Positions 22,511 through 30,439 of a stretch of DNA of 41,393 bases are shown one piece after another. Made by a program: the position numbers and the translations under genes. Source of the DNA: Sphingomonas sanxanigenens (lineage in GTDB: Bacteria; Pseudomonadota; Alphaproteobacteria; Sphingomonadales; Sphingomonadaceae); the NCBI GenBank assembly GCA_003240855.1, contig QFNN01000014.1:1-41393 (forward strand), given 5' to 3'. The notes beneath the pieces were generated by a model. It saw nothing but the letters and a program-made list of their open reading frames with translations. It did no database searches and had not been told where the DNA came from. How positions within the stretch are numbered: position 1 is the first letter of the stretch; each line of letters opens with the position of its first letter.

Positions 22511-23026
22511 TTACGCGGCCCACTGCGCCAGCCAGTCGGCCAGCGCCTGCGGGCTCATGCTTCGCGCGTCGGCCAATGCGGAGATGCGGCCGGCGTTGAG
22601 CAGCTTGTTGGTGCGCGGGTCGACCGCGAGGATTGCCGGCACGCCTTCGAGCCGCTTGGTGACGCCATAGCGCGCCGGGATCTGCAGATTCTTGTCGAAG
22701 CGGCCGACATCGACCGTCACCACGACAAAATGCTTGTCGATGAAGCGCTTTAGCGCTGGTTCTTCCATCACACCCGCAAGGATTCGACAATCCGCGCACC
22801 AGTTGCCGCCCAGATCGATCAAGAGCCGTTTGCGTGTCGCCCTGGCTTTCTTGAGCGCCGCCGCAACCGCCGCGTCGGCATTGGCGGTCTCGTCATAGGG
22901 CTTGGGCAGCGGCTGGCTGAGCTGGTTGACGCTCGCGATGCCGACGCGCGGGGCGGGGACCGCAAGGGCCGGCTGGAGCGCCGGGGCGAGGAAGGCGATC
23001 GAGAGGAAAGCGGGCGCTATTTTCAT
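22511..23026 (-). CDS. Thioredoxin-like protein, exported
   Basis: A 171-residue protein with a signal peptide (MKIAPAFLSIAFLAPALQPALA). The ATG at 23026 is preceded by AAAGGAG at slightly long spacing. The thioredoxin fold follows, with active site GNWCADCRILAG near residue 75, LKRFIDKHFVVVTVDVG and the cis-Pro region RLEGVPAILAVD. The WCADC form resembles the C-terminal domain of DsbD and stand-alone thiol reductases. It probably acts in periplasmic thiol-disulfide exchange. It is the last gene of the run rhlE, DUF1289, thioredoxin. The 115 bp between it and the convergent tgt hold no visible feature. Confidence 0.88.
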   Translation of the reverse strand: MKIAPAFLSIAFLAPALQPALAVPAPRVGIASVNQLSQPLPKPYDETANADAAVAAALKKARATRKRLLIDLGGNWCADCRILAGVMEEPALKRFIDKHFVVVTVDVGRFDKNLQIPARYGVTKRLEGVPAILAVDPRTNKLLNAGRISALADARSMSPQALADWLAQWAA

Positions 23027-23073
23027 GGGGTTGGCGACTCCTTTGCCGCTTTCCCTAAAAGCCGTTTTCCCGA

Positions 23074-23274
23074 TCAGCGACGCAGATTTGCTTGAGGCGT
23101 CAAAAGTGCGCGTCGTTCGGCGACAGCCTTGAGGATCGCGCGCCGCTCGGCATCGCTGGCTGTGCTCCACATGCCGATCTCGTCGATCGTTCGCAGGCAG
23201 CCCTCGCAAAGTCTGCCGGTCGGGTCGAGCCTGCAGATATTGATACAGGGCGAGGCGACGCCGCCCGCGTTCAA
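23074..23274 (-). CDS. DUF1289 family protein
   Basis: A 66-residue Cys-rich protein with the family signature SPCINICRLDPTGRLCEGC followed by LRTIDEIGMW, suggesting a four-Cys metal or Fe-S site. It starts at a TTG that overlaps the rhlE stop (TTGA), so translation is coupled to the helicase. No other start in frame keeps the motif. The function of DUF1289 is not established. The thioredoxin-like gene begins 47 bp downstream. Confidence 0.85.
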   Translation of the reverse strand: MNAGGVASPCINICRLDPTGRLCEGCLRTIDEIGMWSTASDAERRAILKAVAERRALLTPQANLRR

Positions 23275-24659
23275 TCGCCGATCTTGAAGTCGAGGAAGCT
23301 CGGGATCGGGCCATTCCAGCCGCCGGAGTCAGGCGCGTCGTCGGCGCCTTCCTCGCGCCGGCGCGGAGCGGGCCGGGGTTGCCCGGCGCGCTTCTCGCGT
23401 TCGGCCGCCTTCGGCTGCTCGGCCCTGGGCGATTCCGCCTTGGCTGCTTCGACCGCCTTGTCCTTGCCGCCGCGCCGAGAGCGCGACTTCCTGGCCGGCT
23501 TCTCTGCCGCCGTCTCGGCGGGAGCTTCGTCGGTCTCGGGGGCGTCGGCCCTGGCGAAACGCGGAATCTTCTGCCCCGTCAGCTTCTCGATATTGGCGAC
23601 GGCTTCGGCATCGTCGGCGGCGGCCAGCGTGAAGGCCTTGCCGCTGGCGCCCGCGCGGCCCGTGCGGCCGATGCGGTGGACATAATCGTCGGGATGCCAG
23701 GGCACGTCATAGTTGAACACATGGCTGACGCCCTTCACGTCCAGCCCGCGCGCCGCCACGTCGGACGCGACGAGAATGTTGATCTCGCCGGTCTTGAAGC
23801 GATCCAGTTCGCGCAGCCGCTCGGGCTGGTCCATGTCGCCGTGGATCTGGCCGACGGCGAAGCGCGCGCGCTTGAGCGTGGTCGCCAGATCGCGCACTGT
23901 CGTCTTGCGGTTGGCGAAGATGATCGCGGTGCGCAGATCCTCCGCCGAAAGTAGGTCGATCAGCGTATCGCGCTTGTTGCGCGACGTGACGGGCACCAGC
24001 GCCTGTTCGATCAGCGCATTGGCGGTCGCCGGGCGCGCTACCTCGACCGATTTGGGTTCGTTCAGAAACTTGTCGGCCAGTTTCTTGATCGGCGGCGGCA
24101 TGGTGGCCGAGAAGAGCAGGGTCTGCCGGTTCTTGGGCAGTTTCGAGCAGATGTCCTCGATGTCGGGGATGAACCCCATGTCGAGCATCCGGTCCGCCTC
24201 GTCGATCACCAGCAGGTTGCACCCGGTGAGCAGGATGTTGCCGCGCTGGAACAGGTCCATCAGGCGGCCCGGCGTCGCAATCAGCACGTCGACGCCCTTT
24301 TCCAGCGCCTTCTGCTGGTCGCCCATCGACACGCCGCCGATCAGCAGCGCCATCGAGAGCTTGTGGTATTTGCCGTATTTCTCGAAGTTCTCGGCGACCT
24401 GCGCGGCCAGTTCGCGCGTGGGTTCGAGGATCAGCGAGCGGGGCATGCGCGCACGGCTGCGGCCATGACCGAGAATGTCGATCATCGGCAGCACGAAGGC
24501 GGCGGTCTTGCCCGTGCCTGTCTGCGCGATGCCGATCAGGTCGCGGCCCATGAGTACGCTGGGGATGGACTGGCGCTGGATCGGCGTCGGCTCGTTATAG
24601 CCGGCCTCTCCAACCGCGCGCATCAATTCGTCAGACAGGCCGAGATCGGCAAAGCTCAT
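23271..24659 (-). CDS. rhlE: DEAD-box RNA helicase, RhlE type
   Basis: A 462-residue ATP-dependent RNA helicase. The Q motif PTPIQRQSIP, Walker A AQTGTGKT near residue 46, PTRELAAQ, DEAD box VIDEADRMLDMGF near 153, SAT motif LLFSATMPPPI, ARGLDV near 310 and HRIGRTGRAG near 335 are all intact. The C-terminal ~85 residues are a basic, Ala/Glu/Lys/Arg-rich tail (KSRSRRGGKDK), probably disordered and RNA-binding, ending SFLDFKIGD. RhlE-type helicases act in rRNA assembly and mRNA decay, often in cold adaptation. The start begins MSFADLGLSDELM. It is 82 bp downstream of a secreted hypothetical gene on the same strand. Confidence 0.93.
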   Translation of the reverse strand: MSFADLGLSDELMRAVGEAGYNEPTPIQRQSIPSVLMGRDLIGIAQTGTGKTAAFVLPMIDILGHGRSRARMPRSLILEPTRELAAQVAENFEKYGKYHKLSMALLIGGVSMGDQQKALEKGVDVLIATPGRLMDLFQRGNILLTGCNLLVIDEADRMLDMGFIPDIEDICSKLPKNRQTLLFSATMPPPIKKLADKFLNEPKSVEVARPATANALIEQALVPVTSRNKRDTLIDLLSAEDLRTAIIFANRKTTVRDLATTLKRARFAVGQIHGDMDQPERLRELDRFKTGEINILVASDVAARGLDVKGVSHVFNYDVPWHPDDYVHRIGRTGRAGASGKAFTLAAADDAEAVANIEKLTGQKIPRFARADAPETDEAPAETAAEKPARKSRSRRGGKDKAVEAAKAESPRAEQPKAAEREKRAGQPRPAPRRREEGADDAPDSGGWNGPIPSFLDFKIGD

Positions 24660-24741
24660 CGCGTTTCCGGAAATATGGATGGCGCCGGCCCCTGTGCCGG
24701 ACGGTCAGCGCTTGGTGAAAGGGGGCGCGCTTGTCAAGTTT

Positions 24742-25188
24742 TCAGCGCTTTTTGCCTTTTTTTGGCGTCAGCAGGTGAAAGGCGTCGATTTCGCACTCGC
24801 CGCCCGATCGGGTGTGGAGCGTGTCGCGATCGGCGCAGATCATCCCGTCGTCGCCTGGCCGCAGGTAGAAGCCGGAATAATAGCGCAGCGCCGGGCAGTT
24901 GTCGCGCAGGGTGGCCCGCAGGCGCATTCCGCCACGCAGGATCAGGTCGACATGATCGCTCGAATTGATCTGCGCGCCGCCCAGATCGGCGGCCGCGATG
25001 CAGCTAGGCCCTTTGCGCTCCTTCCATTCGACGGGCGCTTCGGGGCGCTGCTTCGCCATTGGCACGCGGATGATCACGCTCTGGCGAATGGTGAGCTGGG
25101 CATAGGAAAGCGGCGCATGTTGTGCAGGCGCGGGCGCGCCGACCAGCGTGGCTGTCGCCGCCGCGATCCGGATTCCGATGGATGCCAT
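24742..25188 (-). CDS. Secreted hypothetical protein with conserved-looking cysteines
   Basis: A 148-residue protein with an N-terminal hydrophobic export signal (MASIGIRIAAATATLVGAPA). The mature part has four Cys (GPSCIAAADLGG, RDNCPALRYYSGFY, DGMICADRDTL, GGECEIDAF) and ends in a basic TPKKGKKR, suggesting a small disulfide-bonded periplasmic protein. I recognise no named domain. It lies upstream of rhlE on the same strand and divergent from the FAD-linked dehydrogenase with 60 bp between. Confidence 0.75.
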   Translation of the reverse strand: MASIGIRIAAATATLVGAPAPAQHAPLSYAQLTIRQSVIIRVPMAKQRPEAPVEWKERKGPSCIAAADLGGAQINSSDHVDLILRGGMRLRATLRDNCPALRYYSGFYLRPGDDGMICADRDTLHTRSGGECEIDAFHLLTPKKGKKR

Positions 25189-25248
25189 CGGCGCCGCGAT
25201 GCGTCAGCACGGTTGAACATGGGATTAATTGGCCTGCTCGGCTAAAGC

Positions 25249-26688
25249 ATGGCCATGACCGATTCAGCTTTGCTCGGCCGCCTCGCCGCGCGCCTCGGCC
25301 CCAAGGGGCTGATCACTGACCCGCAGGATATTGCGCCCTGGCTGCACGACTGGCGCGGTCGCTATCATGGCGCGAGCCCGGCGATCGTCGCACCCGCGTC
25401 GACCCTGGAGGCTGCGGACGCGATCCGCATGGCGGGCGAAGCGGGCGTCCCGCTCGTGCCCCAGGGCGGCAACACGTCGATGGTCGGCGGCGCCACGCCT
25501 CCGGCCGATGGCGGCGCGCTCATTCTGTCGACGCGGCGGATGAACCGCATCCGCTCGATTTCGCCGGAAGATAATCTCGCCATCGCCGAGGCCGGGGTCA
25601 TTCTGTCCGATCTGCACGATGCGGTCGAGGCGCAGGGCCGGCGCTTTCCACTGACGCTCAGCGCCAAGGGATCGGCGACGATCGGCGGACTGACGTCGAC
25701 TAATGCCGGGGGCACGCAGGTGCTGCGCTTTGGCACGATGCGCGCGCTGGTCGCGGGCGTCGAGGCGGTGCTGCCCGACGGTTCGATCTTCGACGGCCTG
25801 TCGCCGCTCAAGAAGGATAATCGCGGCTATGATCTCAAACAGTTGCTGATCGGCGCGGAAGGGACGCTCGGCCTGATAACCGCCGTGGCGCTGCGCCTCG
25901 CGCCCGCCGTCCCTGATCGCGCCGTCGCCTGGGTCGGGCTGCAGAGCCCGCAGGTCGCGCTTGCGCTGCTCCGCCGGCTCGAACGGGCGCTCCCTGAGTC
26001 GATCGAGAGTTTTGAGCTTGTGCCCGCCGATTCGCTTGCGCTGGTTTTGAAACATATTCCCGGCACGCGCGCGCCTCTCGCCGGCGCATGGCCCTGGAAT
26101 GCGTTGATCGAGCATGTCGGCCCGGCCGGGACGGCGCGCGCCGCGCTGGAGGAAGCGTTGGCCGGGGCGCTCGCTGAGGGGTTGGGCAATGATGCCGTCG
26201 TCGCGTCGAGCCATGCGCAGGAAGAGGCGCTCTGGCATCTGCGCCACAGTATTTCCGAGGCAGAGCGCGCCGACGGGCCGGCGACCCAGCATGACATCTC
26301 GGTCCCGGTCGCGGCGATGCCCGATTTCATGGTTGCCGCAGCCGCCGCGATCGAGGCTGAGTATCCCGGTGCGCATGCCACGGCTTTCGGCCACCTCGGC
26401 GACGGCAATGTCCATTTCCATGTTCGCGCGCCCGCCGGCGCGGCGCGCGATTGGGTGGAAGGCGAGGGGAAGGCCGCCAGCCGCCGCGTCTACGACATGG
26501 TCGTCGCGGCCGGCGGATCGATCTCGGCCGAACATGGCATCGGCCAGATGAAGCTGGACGAGCTTGAGCGGCTGAGCGATCCGGGGCGTCTCGCCGCGCT
26601 CAGGGCGATCAAGCATGCGCTCGATCCCGCCGGGATCATGAACCCCGGCAAGCTGGTGCGCCTTGCGCCGGGCACGCCGACGCCATAG
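25249..26688 (+). CDS. FAD-binding 2-hydroxyacid dehydrogenase (GlcD / D-2-hydroxyglutarate dehydrogenase family)
   Basis: A 479-residue flavoprotein. The PCMH-type FAD domain (about residues 40-220) contains VPLVPQGGNTSMVGGATP, NLAIAEAGVILSDL and SAKGSATIGGLTSTNAGG. The C-terminal FAD-oxidase domain contains AFGHLGDGNVHFHV near 384 and SAEHGIGQMK near 426, with the metal-binding and substrate His residues. Members oxidise D-lactate, glycolate or D-2-hydroxyglutarate and pass electrons to quinone, cytochrome or ETF. The substrate cannot be fixed from sequence. Start ATG 25249 or 25255. Confidence 0.92.
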   Translation: MAMTDSALLGRLAARLGPKGLITDPQDIAPWLHDWRGRYHGASPAIVAPASTLEAADAIRMAGEAGVPLVPQGGNTSMVGGATPPADGGALILSTRRMNRIRSISPEDNLAIAEAGVILSDLHDAVEAQGRRFPLTLSAKGSATIGGLTSTNAGGTQVLRFGTMRALVAGVEAVLPDGSIFDGLSPLKKDNRGYDLKQLLIGAEGTLGLITAVALRLAPAVPDRAVAWVGLQSPQVALALLRRLERALPESIESFELVPADSLALVLKHIPGTRAPLAGAWPWNALIEHVGPAGTARAALEEALAGALAEGLGNDAVVASSHAQEEALWHLRHSISEAERADGPATQHDISVPVAAMPDFMVAAAAAIEAEYPGAHATAFGHLGDGNVHFHVRAPAGAARDWVEGEGKAASRRVYDMVVAAGGSISAEHGIGQMKLDELERLSDPGRLAALRAIKHALDPAGIMNPGKLVRLAPGTPTP

Positions 26689-26747
26689 ACGGCAAACCCA
26701 GCCGGCGCACGCCGGGAAGCACAACGATAATCTTCGGAGATTTCCAC

Positions 26748-27527
26748 ATGGCCAGCTTGCCGCCGGTCGGCCTTCCGCTGCTCTACAAAGACCTTGTTCC
26801 ACTTTCCAGCGTCGATCATGGCGACTGGAAGGTGCGCCGCAACGACACGGCGCCTTATGCCGCGACCGAGCACGCGGTGCCGGTGACCACGGACGAGTTC
26901 TTCCAGGTTCAGCGTCACTATCCGATCGTTTTTACGCTCGGTGAAAATCCGGTGCCGATCGCGTTGATGGCGCTCAACGCCGGCATGAACACTGTGATCG
27001 CGGAGGACGGCACGATGCGCCGGGAAGCTTATGTTCCCGCCTATATCCGTCGTTATCCGTTCATTCTCGCGCGGCTCCAGCCGCAGGCCGAAGAACTGTC
27101 GCTCTGCTTCGATCCCACGGCCGACGCGATCGCGCCGGACGGCGACGGCGATGCGCTGTTCACCGAGGACGGTCAGCCGACCGAAGTCACGCAGTTCATC
27201 CTGAAGTTCTGCGAGGATTTCGAGACGCGCGCCGCGCACACCGCGTTCTTCATGAACGAGTTGAAGCAGGCCGATCTGTTGATGGATGGCGAGATCAAGA
27301 TCGAGCAGACGGGCAACGACAAGCCCTTCCTCTATCGCGGTTTCCAGATGATCAATCAGGACAAGTTCCAGAACGCCCGCGGCGACCAGCTCCGCAAGTG
27401 GCAGCAAAATGGGGCGCTGTCGCTTATCCACGCGCACTTCTTCTCGCTCAGCCTGCTCAGCGAGATGTTCGATCGTCAGGTTCAGATGGGCAAGCTGCCC
27501 GAGATGATGATCGGCGCGGACCAGTAG
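26748..27527 (+). CDS. SapC family protein
   Basis: A 259-residue soluble protein with the SapC pattern: FFQVQRHYPIVFTLGENPVPIALM near residue 52, YVPAYIRRYPFIL near 96 and a C-terminal LIHAHFFSLSLLSEMFDRQ. It has no signal peptide or membrane helix. SapC proteins often occur next to TonB receptors and cupin-like genes in sphingomonads and Caulobacter, but their biochemical role is unclear. The start has a good SD (GGAGA). The gene appears monocistronic, with a hairpin just after the stop. Confidence 0.87.
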   Translation: MASLPPVGLPLLYKDLVPLSSVDHGDWKVRRNDTAPYAATEHAVPVTTDEFFQVQRHYPIVFTLGENPVPIALMALNAGMNTVIAEDGTMRREAYVPAYIRRYPFILARLQPQAEELSLCFDPTADAIAPDGDGDALFTEDGQPTEVTQFILKFCEDFETRAAHTAFFMNELKQADLLMDGEIKIEQTGNDKPFLYRGFQMINQDKFQNARGDQLRKWQQNGALSLIHAHFFSLSLLSEMFDRQVQMGKLPEMMIGADQ

Positions 27528-27533
27528 GAATCC

Positions 27534-27560
27534 GCCGGCTCCCGGCGCGGAGCCGGCTCT
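27534..27560 (+). terminator. Hairpin after sapC
   Basis: GCCGGCTCC (27534-27542) and GGAGCCGGC (27549-27557) form a perfect 9-bp stem around a 6-nt loop, followed by TCTTCG. It is 7 bp after the SapC stop codon. The U tract is poor, but the position and strength fit a transcription terminator. Confidence 0.6.
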
Positions 27561-27604
27561 TCGCGCCTGCCGAGACGCGCCTGCACAAAAAATGCTGGCG
27601 TGTC

Positions 27605-27635
27605 TTGAAAGTCACAGCCCTCCGATCCATATATG
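27605..27635 (+). promoter_or_regulatory. Sigma-70-like promoter of the small RNA
   Basis: TTGAAA (27605-27610) and TATATG (27630-27635; or CATATA shifted by one) are separated by 19 (18) bp, close to the consensus. The expected transcription start is near 27641. It stands in a gene-free spacer and the only thing downstream before the next terminator is the structured RNA. Confidence 0.65.
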
Positions 27636-27640
27636 AGGGG

Positions 27641-27751
27641 ACCCGCCGGGGTGTTCCCCCCCCTTTCACCCCCGCCGGTCGGTACATCCTTCGGGATGTA
27701 CTTCCTCCCTGAACCTGGGCCACTCCGTGCACTGCACGGGGTGGCTTTTTT
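27641..27751 (+). ncRNA. Putative ~110-nt small regulatory RNA with anti-SD-like CCUCCC
   Basis: Between a sigma-70-like promoter and an intrinsic terminator there is no ORF, but there is strong RNA structure. A GC-rich 5' stem is built on GGGGTG/CACCCC. A perfect 8-bp hairpin (27682-27701, GTACATCC-TTCG-GGATGTAC) has a UUCG tetraloop. An unpaired stretch containing CCTCCC (27704-27709) follows, and then the terminator. Exposed CCUCC segments are typical of alphaproteobacterial trans-acting sRNAs that block Shine-Dalgarno sequences. It does not match 6S, SRP RNA or tmRNA as I know them. Its 3' end is 10 bp from the end of the convergent hydrolase gene. Expression and targets are unknown. Confidence 0.65.
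27719..27751 (+). terminator. Intrinsic terminator of the small RNA
   Basis: GCCACTCCGTGC (27719-27730) pairs over 12 bp, with one G-U, to GCACGGGGTGGC (27734-27745) around loop ACT and is followed directly by six T (27746-27751). This is a canonical Rho-independent terminator on the plus strand. The minus strand has no U tract after the stem, so it does not serve the convergent gene. Confidence 0.85.
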
Positions 27752-27761
27752 CTGGGGTGAA

Positions 27762-28610
27762 CTATTCCGCCGCGATGGGCAGGGAGCCGCCCAGCGCTTC
27801 CTCCGCCAGCGCGCTCGCCAGCGCGGCGACGATGCGGGTCATGCGCGCGACTCCGTCCGGATCCGGTTCGGTCAACGCGGCATCAAGATAAAGCCGGCGG
27901 TCGACCTCGATCTGCACGGCGTGGATGCCGCGTCCCGGCGCGCCGTGGCGCTCGATCACATGGCCGCCCGCATAGGGGCTGTTTTCGGCGACGCTCAGCC
28001 CGGCCGCTTCGCATTCGGCGCGCAGGCGCGCGGTGAAGCGGTCGCCGGCGCTGTTGCCGAAGCGGTCGCCGATCACGATGTCGGGCGGCTGCTGGCCTTC
28101 CTGCGTGACGATGGGCGGCATCGAATGCAGGTCGATCAGCACCGCCACGCCGAAGCGCGCCTGCCGCTCGGCCAGCAGCTTCGCAAGCGCGGCATGATAG
28201 GGGCGATGGATCGTCGCGATCCGCTCGTCGAGCGCGGCGCGCGGCAAGGGCGCGCGCCACAGGTCGCCTGCGCCGATCAGCCGGCGCGGCACCAGCCCGA
28301 GCCCGCCGCGCACCTTGGCCGACGCGCCGGCGCCAAGCCCGATCGGCGGATCGATCATCGCCGGATCGACGTCGCGCTCGGCCCGATTGAGATCGATCCA
28401 GGCGCGCGGGGTGCGCGCTACGATCAGCGTCGCGCCCGCGCCGGGCGTCTGCGCTGCGATCAGGTCGACATGGCGATCTTCCAGCGCGCGCAGCTTGTCC
28501 GGCGGCACGCGCAGCAGCGCGGCAATGTTGTCGGGATAGGCGCGCCCGGCGTGCGGCACCGAGACGATGACGGGCGTCGGCGCGCCTGCCGGGGCAATCA
28601 AGTCGAACAT
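27762..28610 (-). CDS. N-formylglutamate amidohydrolase family protein
   Basis: A 282-residue protein of the FGase (HutG-type) family, zinc hydrolases that release formate from N-formylglutamate, the last step of one histidine-degradation route. Characteristic parts are VIVSVPHAGRAYPDNIA near residue 12, EDRHVDLIA near 47, IDLNRAERDVDPAMID near 75, the LIDLHSMPP metal site near 160 and a late IQIEVDRRLYL. The ATG at 28610 (MFDLIAPAG) is preferred to a longer ORF. No other hut genes are nearby, so the substrate may differ. Confidence 0.88.
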   Translation of the reverse strand: MFDLIAPAGAPTPVIVSVPHAGRAYPDNIAALLRVPPDKLRALEDRHVDLIAAQTPGAGATLIVARTPRAWIDLNRAERDVDPAMIDPPIGLGAGASAKVRGGLGLVPRRLIGAGDLWRAPLPRAALDERIATIHRPYHAALAKLLAERQARFGVAVLIDLHSMPPIVTQEGQQPPDIVIGDRFGNSAGDRFTARLRAECEAAGLSVAENSPYAGGHVIERHGAPGRGIHAVQIEVDRRLYLDAALTEPDPDGVARMTRIVAALASALAEEALGGSLPIAAE

Positions 28611-28732
28611 TGGCGCCGATCTTGGGGATTGGCGGCGTGGCGTCAACCATCTCTCAGGCTGGAAAAAATTAAAGGCTTGCATCATAGAGAGGCTGGGGAC
28701 GCCGCATGGGATGGCGCTGACGCGAGGGGGCG

Positions 28733-29104
28733 ATGATCCGTATATTGCTGGCCGAAGATGATGACATCATGCGCGAATATCTCGGCCGCGCATTGGAGAA
28801 GGCCGGCTATTCGGTCGCCGCGGTCGATCGCGGCACTGCGGCCATGCCCCTGATCGGGCCGGGCAAGTTCGATTTGCTGCTCACCGATATCGTCATGCCT
28901 GAGATGGACGGGATCGAACTCGCCCAGCGGGCAAGCGAAATCGCGCCTGATATGCGCGTTATGTTCATCACCGGTTTTGCCGCCGTCACGCTCAAGGCCG
29001 GTTCGGCGATGCCGCAGGCCAAAGTGCTGTCGAAGCCCTTCCACCTGCGCGATCTGGTCAACGAGATCGATCGCATGTTCGAACTGGGCACAGCGCTCGG
29101 CTGA
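28733..29104 (+). CDS. cpdR: CpdR-like single-domain response regulator
   Basis: A 123-residue stand-alone receiver domain. The acidic triad AEDDD at 8-12, the phosphorylation site in LLLTDIVMPEMDG (about Asp52), the switch residue region FITGFAAV and the conserved Lys in VLSKPFHL are all present, and there is no output domain. The sequence is close to CpdR, which in alphaproteobacteria is controlled by the CckA-ChpT phosphorelay and primes ClpXP to degrade CtrA and other substrates. The SD is GAGGGGG. It is monocistronic, with a strong terminator behind. Confidence 0.9.
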   Translation: MIRILLAEDDDIMREYLGRALEKAGYSVAAVDRGTAAMPLIGPGKFDLLLTDIVMPEMDGIELAQRASEIAPDMRVMFITGFAAVTLKAGSAMPQAKVLSKPFHLRDLVNEIDRMFELGTALG

Positions 29105-29139
29105 GCCGGGCGTTTCTCCGATCTTAAGGTCAGGATATA

Positions 29140-29176
29140 ATAAAACCCGCCATCCCATTGGAATGGCGGGTTTTAT
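29140..29176. terminator. Bidirectional terminator between cpdR and tRNA-Val
   Basis: ATAAAACCCGCCAT (29140-29153) and ATGGCGGGTTTTAT (29163-29176) are perfect 14-bp inverted repeats with A/T runs on both outer sides. The structure works as an intrinsic terminator for cpdR on the plus strand and for the tRNA on the minus strand. Its right end touches the CCA end of the tRNA gene, so the tRNA trailer is essentially the terminator itself. Confidence 0.9.
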
Positions 29177-29250
29177 GGTGGGCGTGGCAAGGATTGAACT
29201 TGCGACCCCTGCGATGTCAACACAGTGCTCTACCACTGAGCTACACGCCC
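29176..29250 (-). tRNA. tRNA-Val (anticodon GAC)
   Basis: The complement reads GGGCGTGTAGCTCAGTGGTA at the 5' end. It has a D arm GCTCAGTGGTAGAGC, an anticodon stem CTGTG/CGCAG with loop TTGACAT (anticodon GAC, valine), a T arm GCAAG-TTCAATC-CTTGC, an acceptor closing CACGCCC and an encoded ACCA end. All stems pair. The 3' CCA directly abuts the terminator hairpin. Confidence 0.95.
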
Positions 29251-29261
29251 GTGAGGCGGGC

Positions 29262-29290
29262 GCTTTAGCGGGGCTCGCGCGGCGGTGCAA
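29262..29290 (-). promoter_or_regulatory. Promoter of tRNA-Val
   Basis: On the minus strand TTGCAC (complement of 29285-29290) and TAAAGC (complement of 29262-29267) are 17 bp apart. Transcription would start near 29255, about 5 nt before the mature tRNA 5' end. Confidence 0.55.
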
Positions 29291-29360
29291 GCACCATCGT
29301 CGTCTTGTTCTTTTCCTGATGCGCCATAGTGTCGCGCCGCAGCCTTTCCGGGAGAGCCTG

Positions 29361-30431
29361 ATGCGTCGCCTTTTTGCCATTTTCCTAGCTTTTCTCGCGG
29401 TTCCGGCTGCAGCGCAGGTCGATTATGCCGCGCAACTGAAGGACGGCGATTTCGTGATTCGCGATTTCGCGTTCGAATCGGGCGAGCGGATTCCGGCGCT
29501 CAATATCCATTATGCGACGCTCGGCGCGCCGCGCCGCGACGCCAGCGGGGCGATCGTCAACGCGGTGATGATTCTCCACGGCACTGGCGGCACTGGCCGT
29601 CAGTTCCTCGCGCCGCAATTCGCGCAGGAACTTTTTGGCCCTGGCCAGCCGCTCGACGTCAGCCGCTATTACATCATCCTTCCCGATGGGATCGGCCACG
29701 GCAAATCGTCCAGGCCCAGCGACGGGATGCGGATGAGATTCCCCAAATATGATTATGCCGACATGGTCGAGGCGCAGCGCCGCCTGCTCGTCGACGGATT
29801 GAAGGTGAGGAAGCTGCGCCTGCTGATGGGCACGTCGATGGGCTGTATGCATGGCTTCGTATGGGGCGAGGCGCATCCGGAAATGATCCAGGCGATGATG
29901 CCGCTCGCCTGCCTGCCGGTCGAGATCGCCGGGCTCAACCGCATGTGGCGGCAAGGCGCGATCAACGGTATCAAGTCCGATCCCGCCTGGGCCAATGGCG
30001 ATTATCAGGCGCAGCCCGCTCAGGGCCTGCGCACCGCAGCCAGCCTGTTGACCGTGGCAGGCGCCGCGCCGCTTTATCTGCAGAAGGCCTATCCCACGCG
30101 CGACGCCGCCGGCGCCTATATGGAGGAGCGCGTGACAAGCTATGTGAAAGGCGCCGACGCCAATGACCTGATCTACCAGATCGACGCCTCGCGCACTTAT
30201 AACCCGATCGCGGGGCTGGAGCGCATCACCATGCCTGTCACCTGGGTCAATTCAGCCGATGACTTCATCAACCCCTATGATCTGGGCATAGCCGAGCCGG
30301 CGGCGAAGCGCCTGCCCAAGGGGCGTTTCGTCCTCATCCCCGCCAGCGCCGACACGCGTGGCCACGGCACGCACACCTGGGCGAAGTTCTGGAAGCAGGA
30401 GCTGATCGACCTGCTCGCCCGTTCGGAATAG
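29361..30431 (+). CDS. MetX-like alpha/beta hydrolase, exported
   Basis: A 356-residue alpha/beta-hydrolase of the homoserine O-acetyltransferase superfamily. It shows HYATLGAPRRDASGAIVNAV, ILHGTGGTGRQF (oxyanion region), the nucleophile elbow GTSMGCMHG with Ser159, the acid in VNSADDFINP and the base in RGHGTHTW. Unlike cytosolic MetX it carries a signal peptide (MRRLFAIFLAFLAVPAAAQ), so it is probably a periplasmic esterase or hydrolase, not the methionine enzyme. The ATG at 29361 follows GGGAGA. It is convergent with the DUF885 gene, 8 bp apart. Confidence 0.88.
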   Translation: MRRLFAIFLAFLAVPAAAQVDYAAQLKDGDFVIRDFAFESGERIPALNIHYATLGAPRRDASGAIVNAVMILHGTGGTGRQFLAPQFAQELFGPGQPLDVSRYYIILPDGIGHGKSSRPSDGMRMRFPKYDYADMVEAQRRLLVDGLKVRKLRLLMGTSMGCMHGFVWGEAHPEMIQAMMPLACLPVEIAGLNRMWRQGAINGIKSDPAWANGDYQAQPAQGLRTAASLLTVAGAAPLYLQKAYPTRDAAGAYMEERVTSYVKGADANDLIYQIDASRTYNPIAGLERITMPVTWVNSADDFINPYDLGIAEPAAKRLPKGRFVLIPASADTRGHGTHTWAKFWKQELIDLLARSE

Positions 30432-30439
30432 GGACGGGC

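Noticed and set aside
25264..26802. Antisense ORF of 512 codons opposite the FAD-linked dehydrogenase
   Set aside because: The flavoprotein on the plus strand has all family motifs; the antisense product resembles nothing.
27641..27751. Identification of the small RNA as 6S, SRP or tmRNA
   Set aside because: There is no long 6S-like rod with a central bubble, no SRP GGAAGGAAGCAG-type loop sequence and no tmRNA tRNA-like end.
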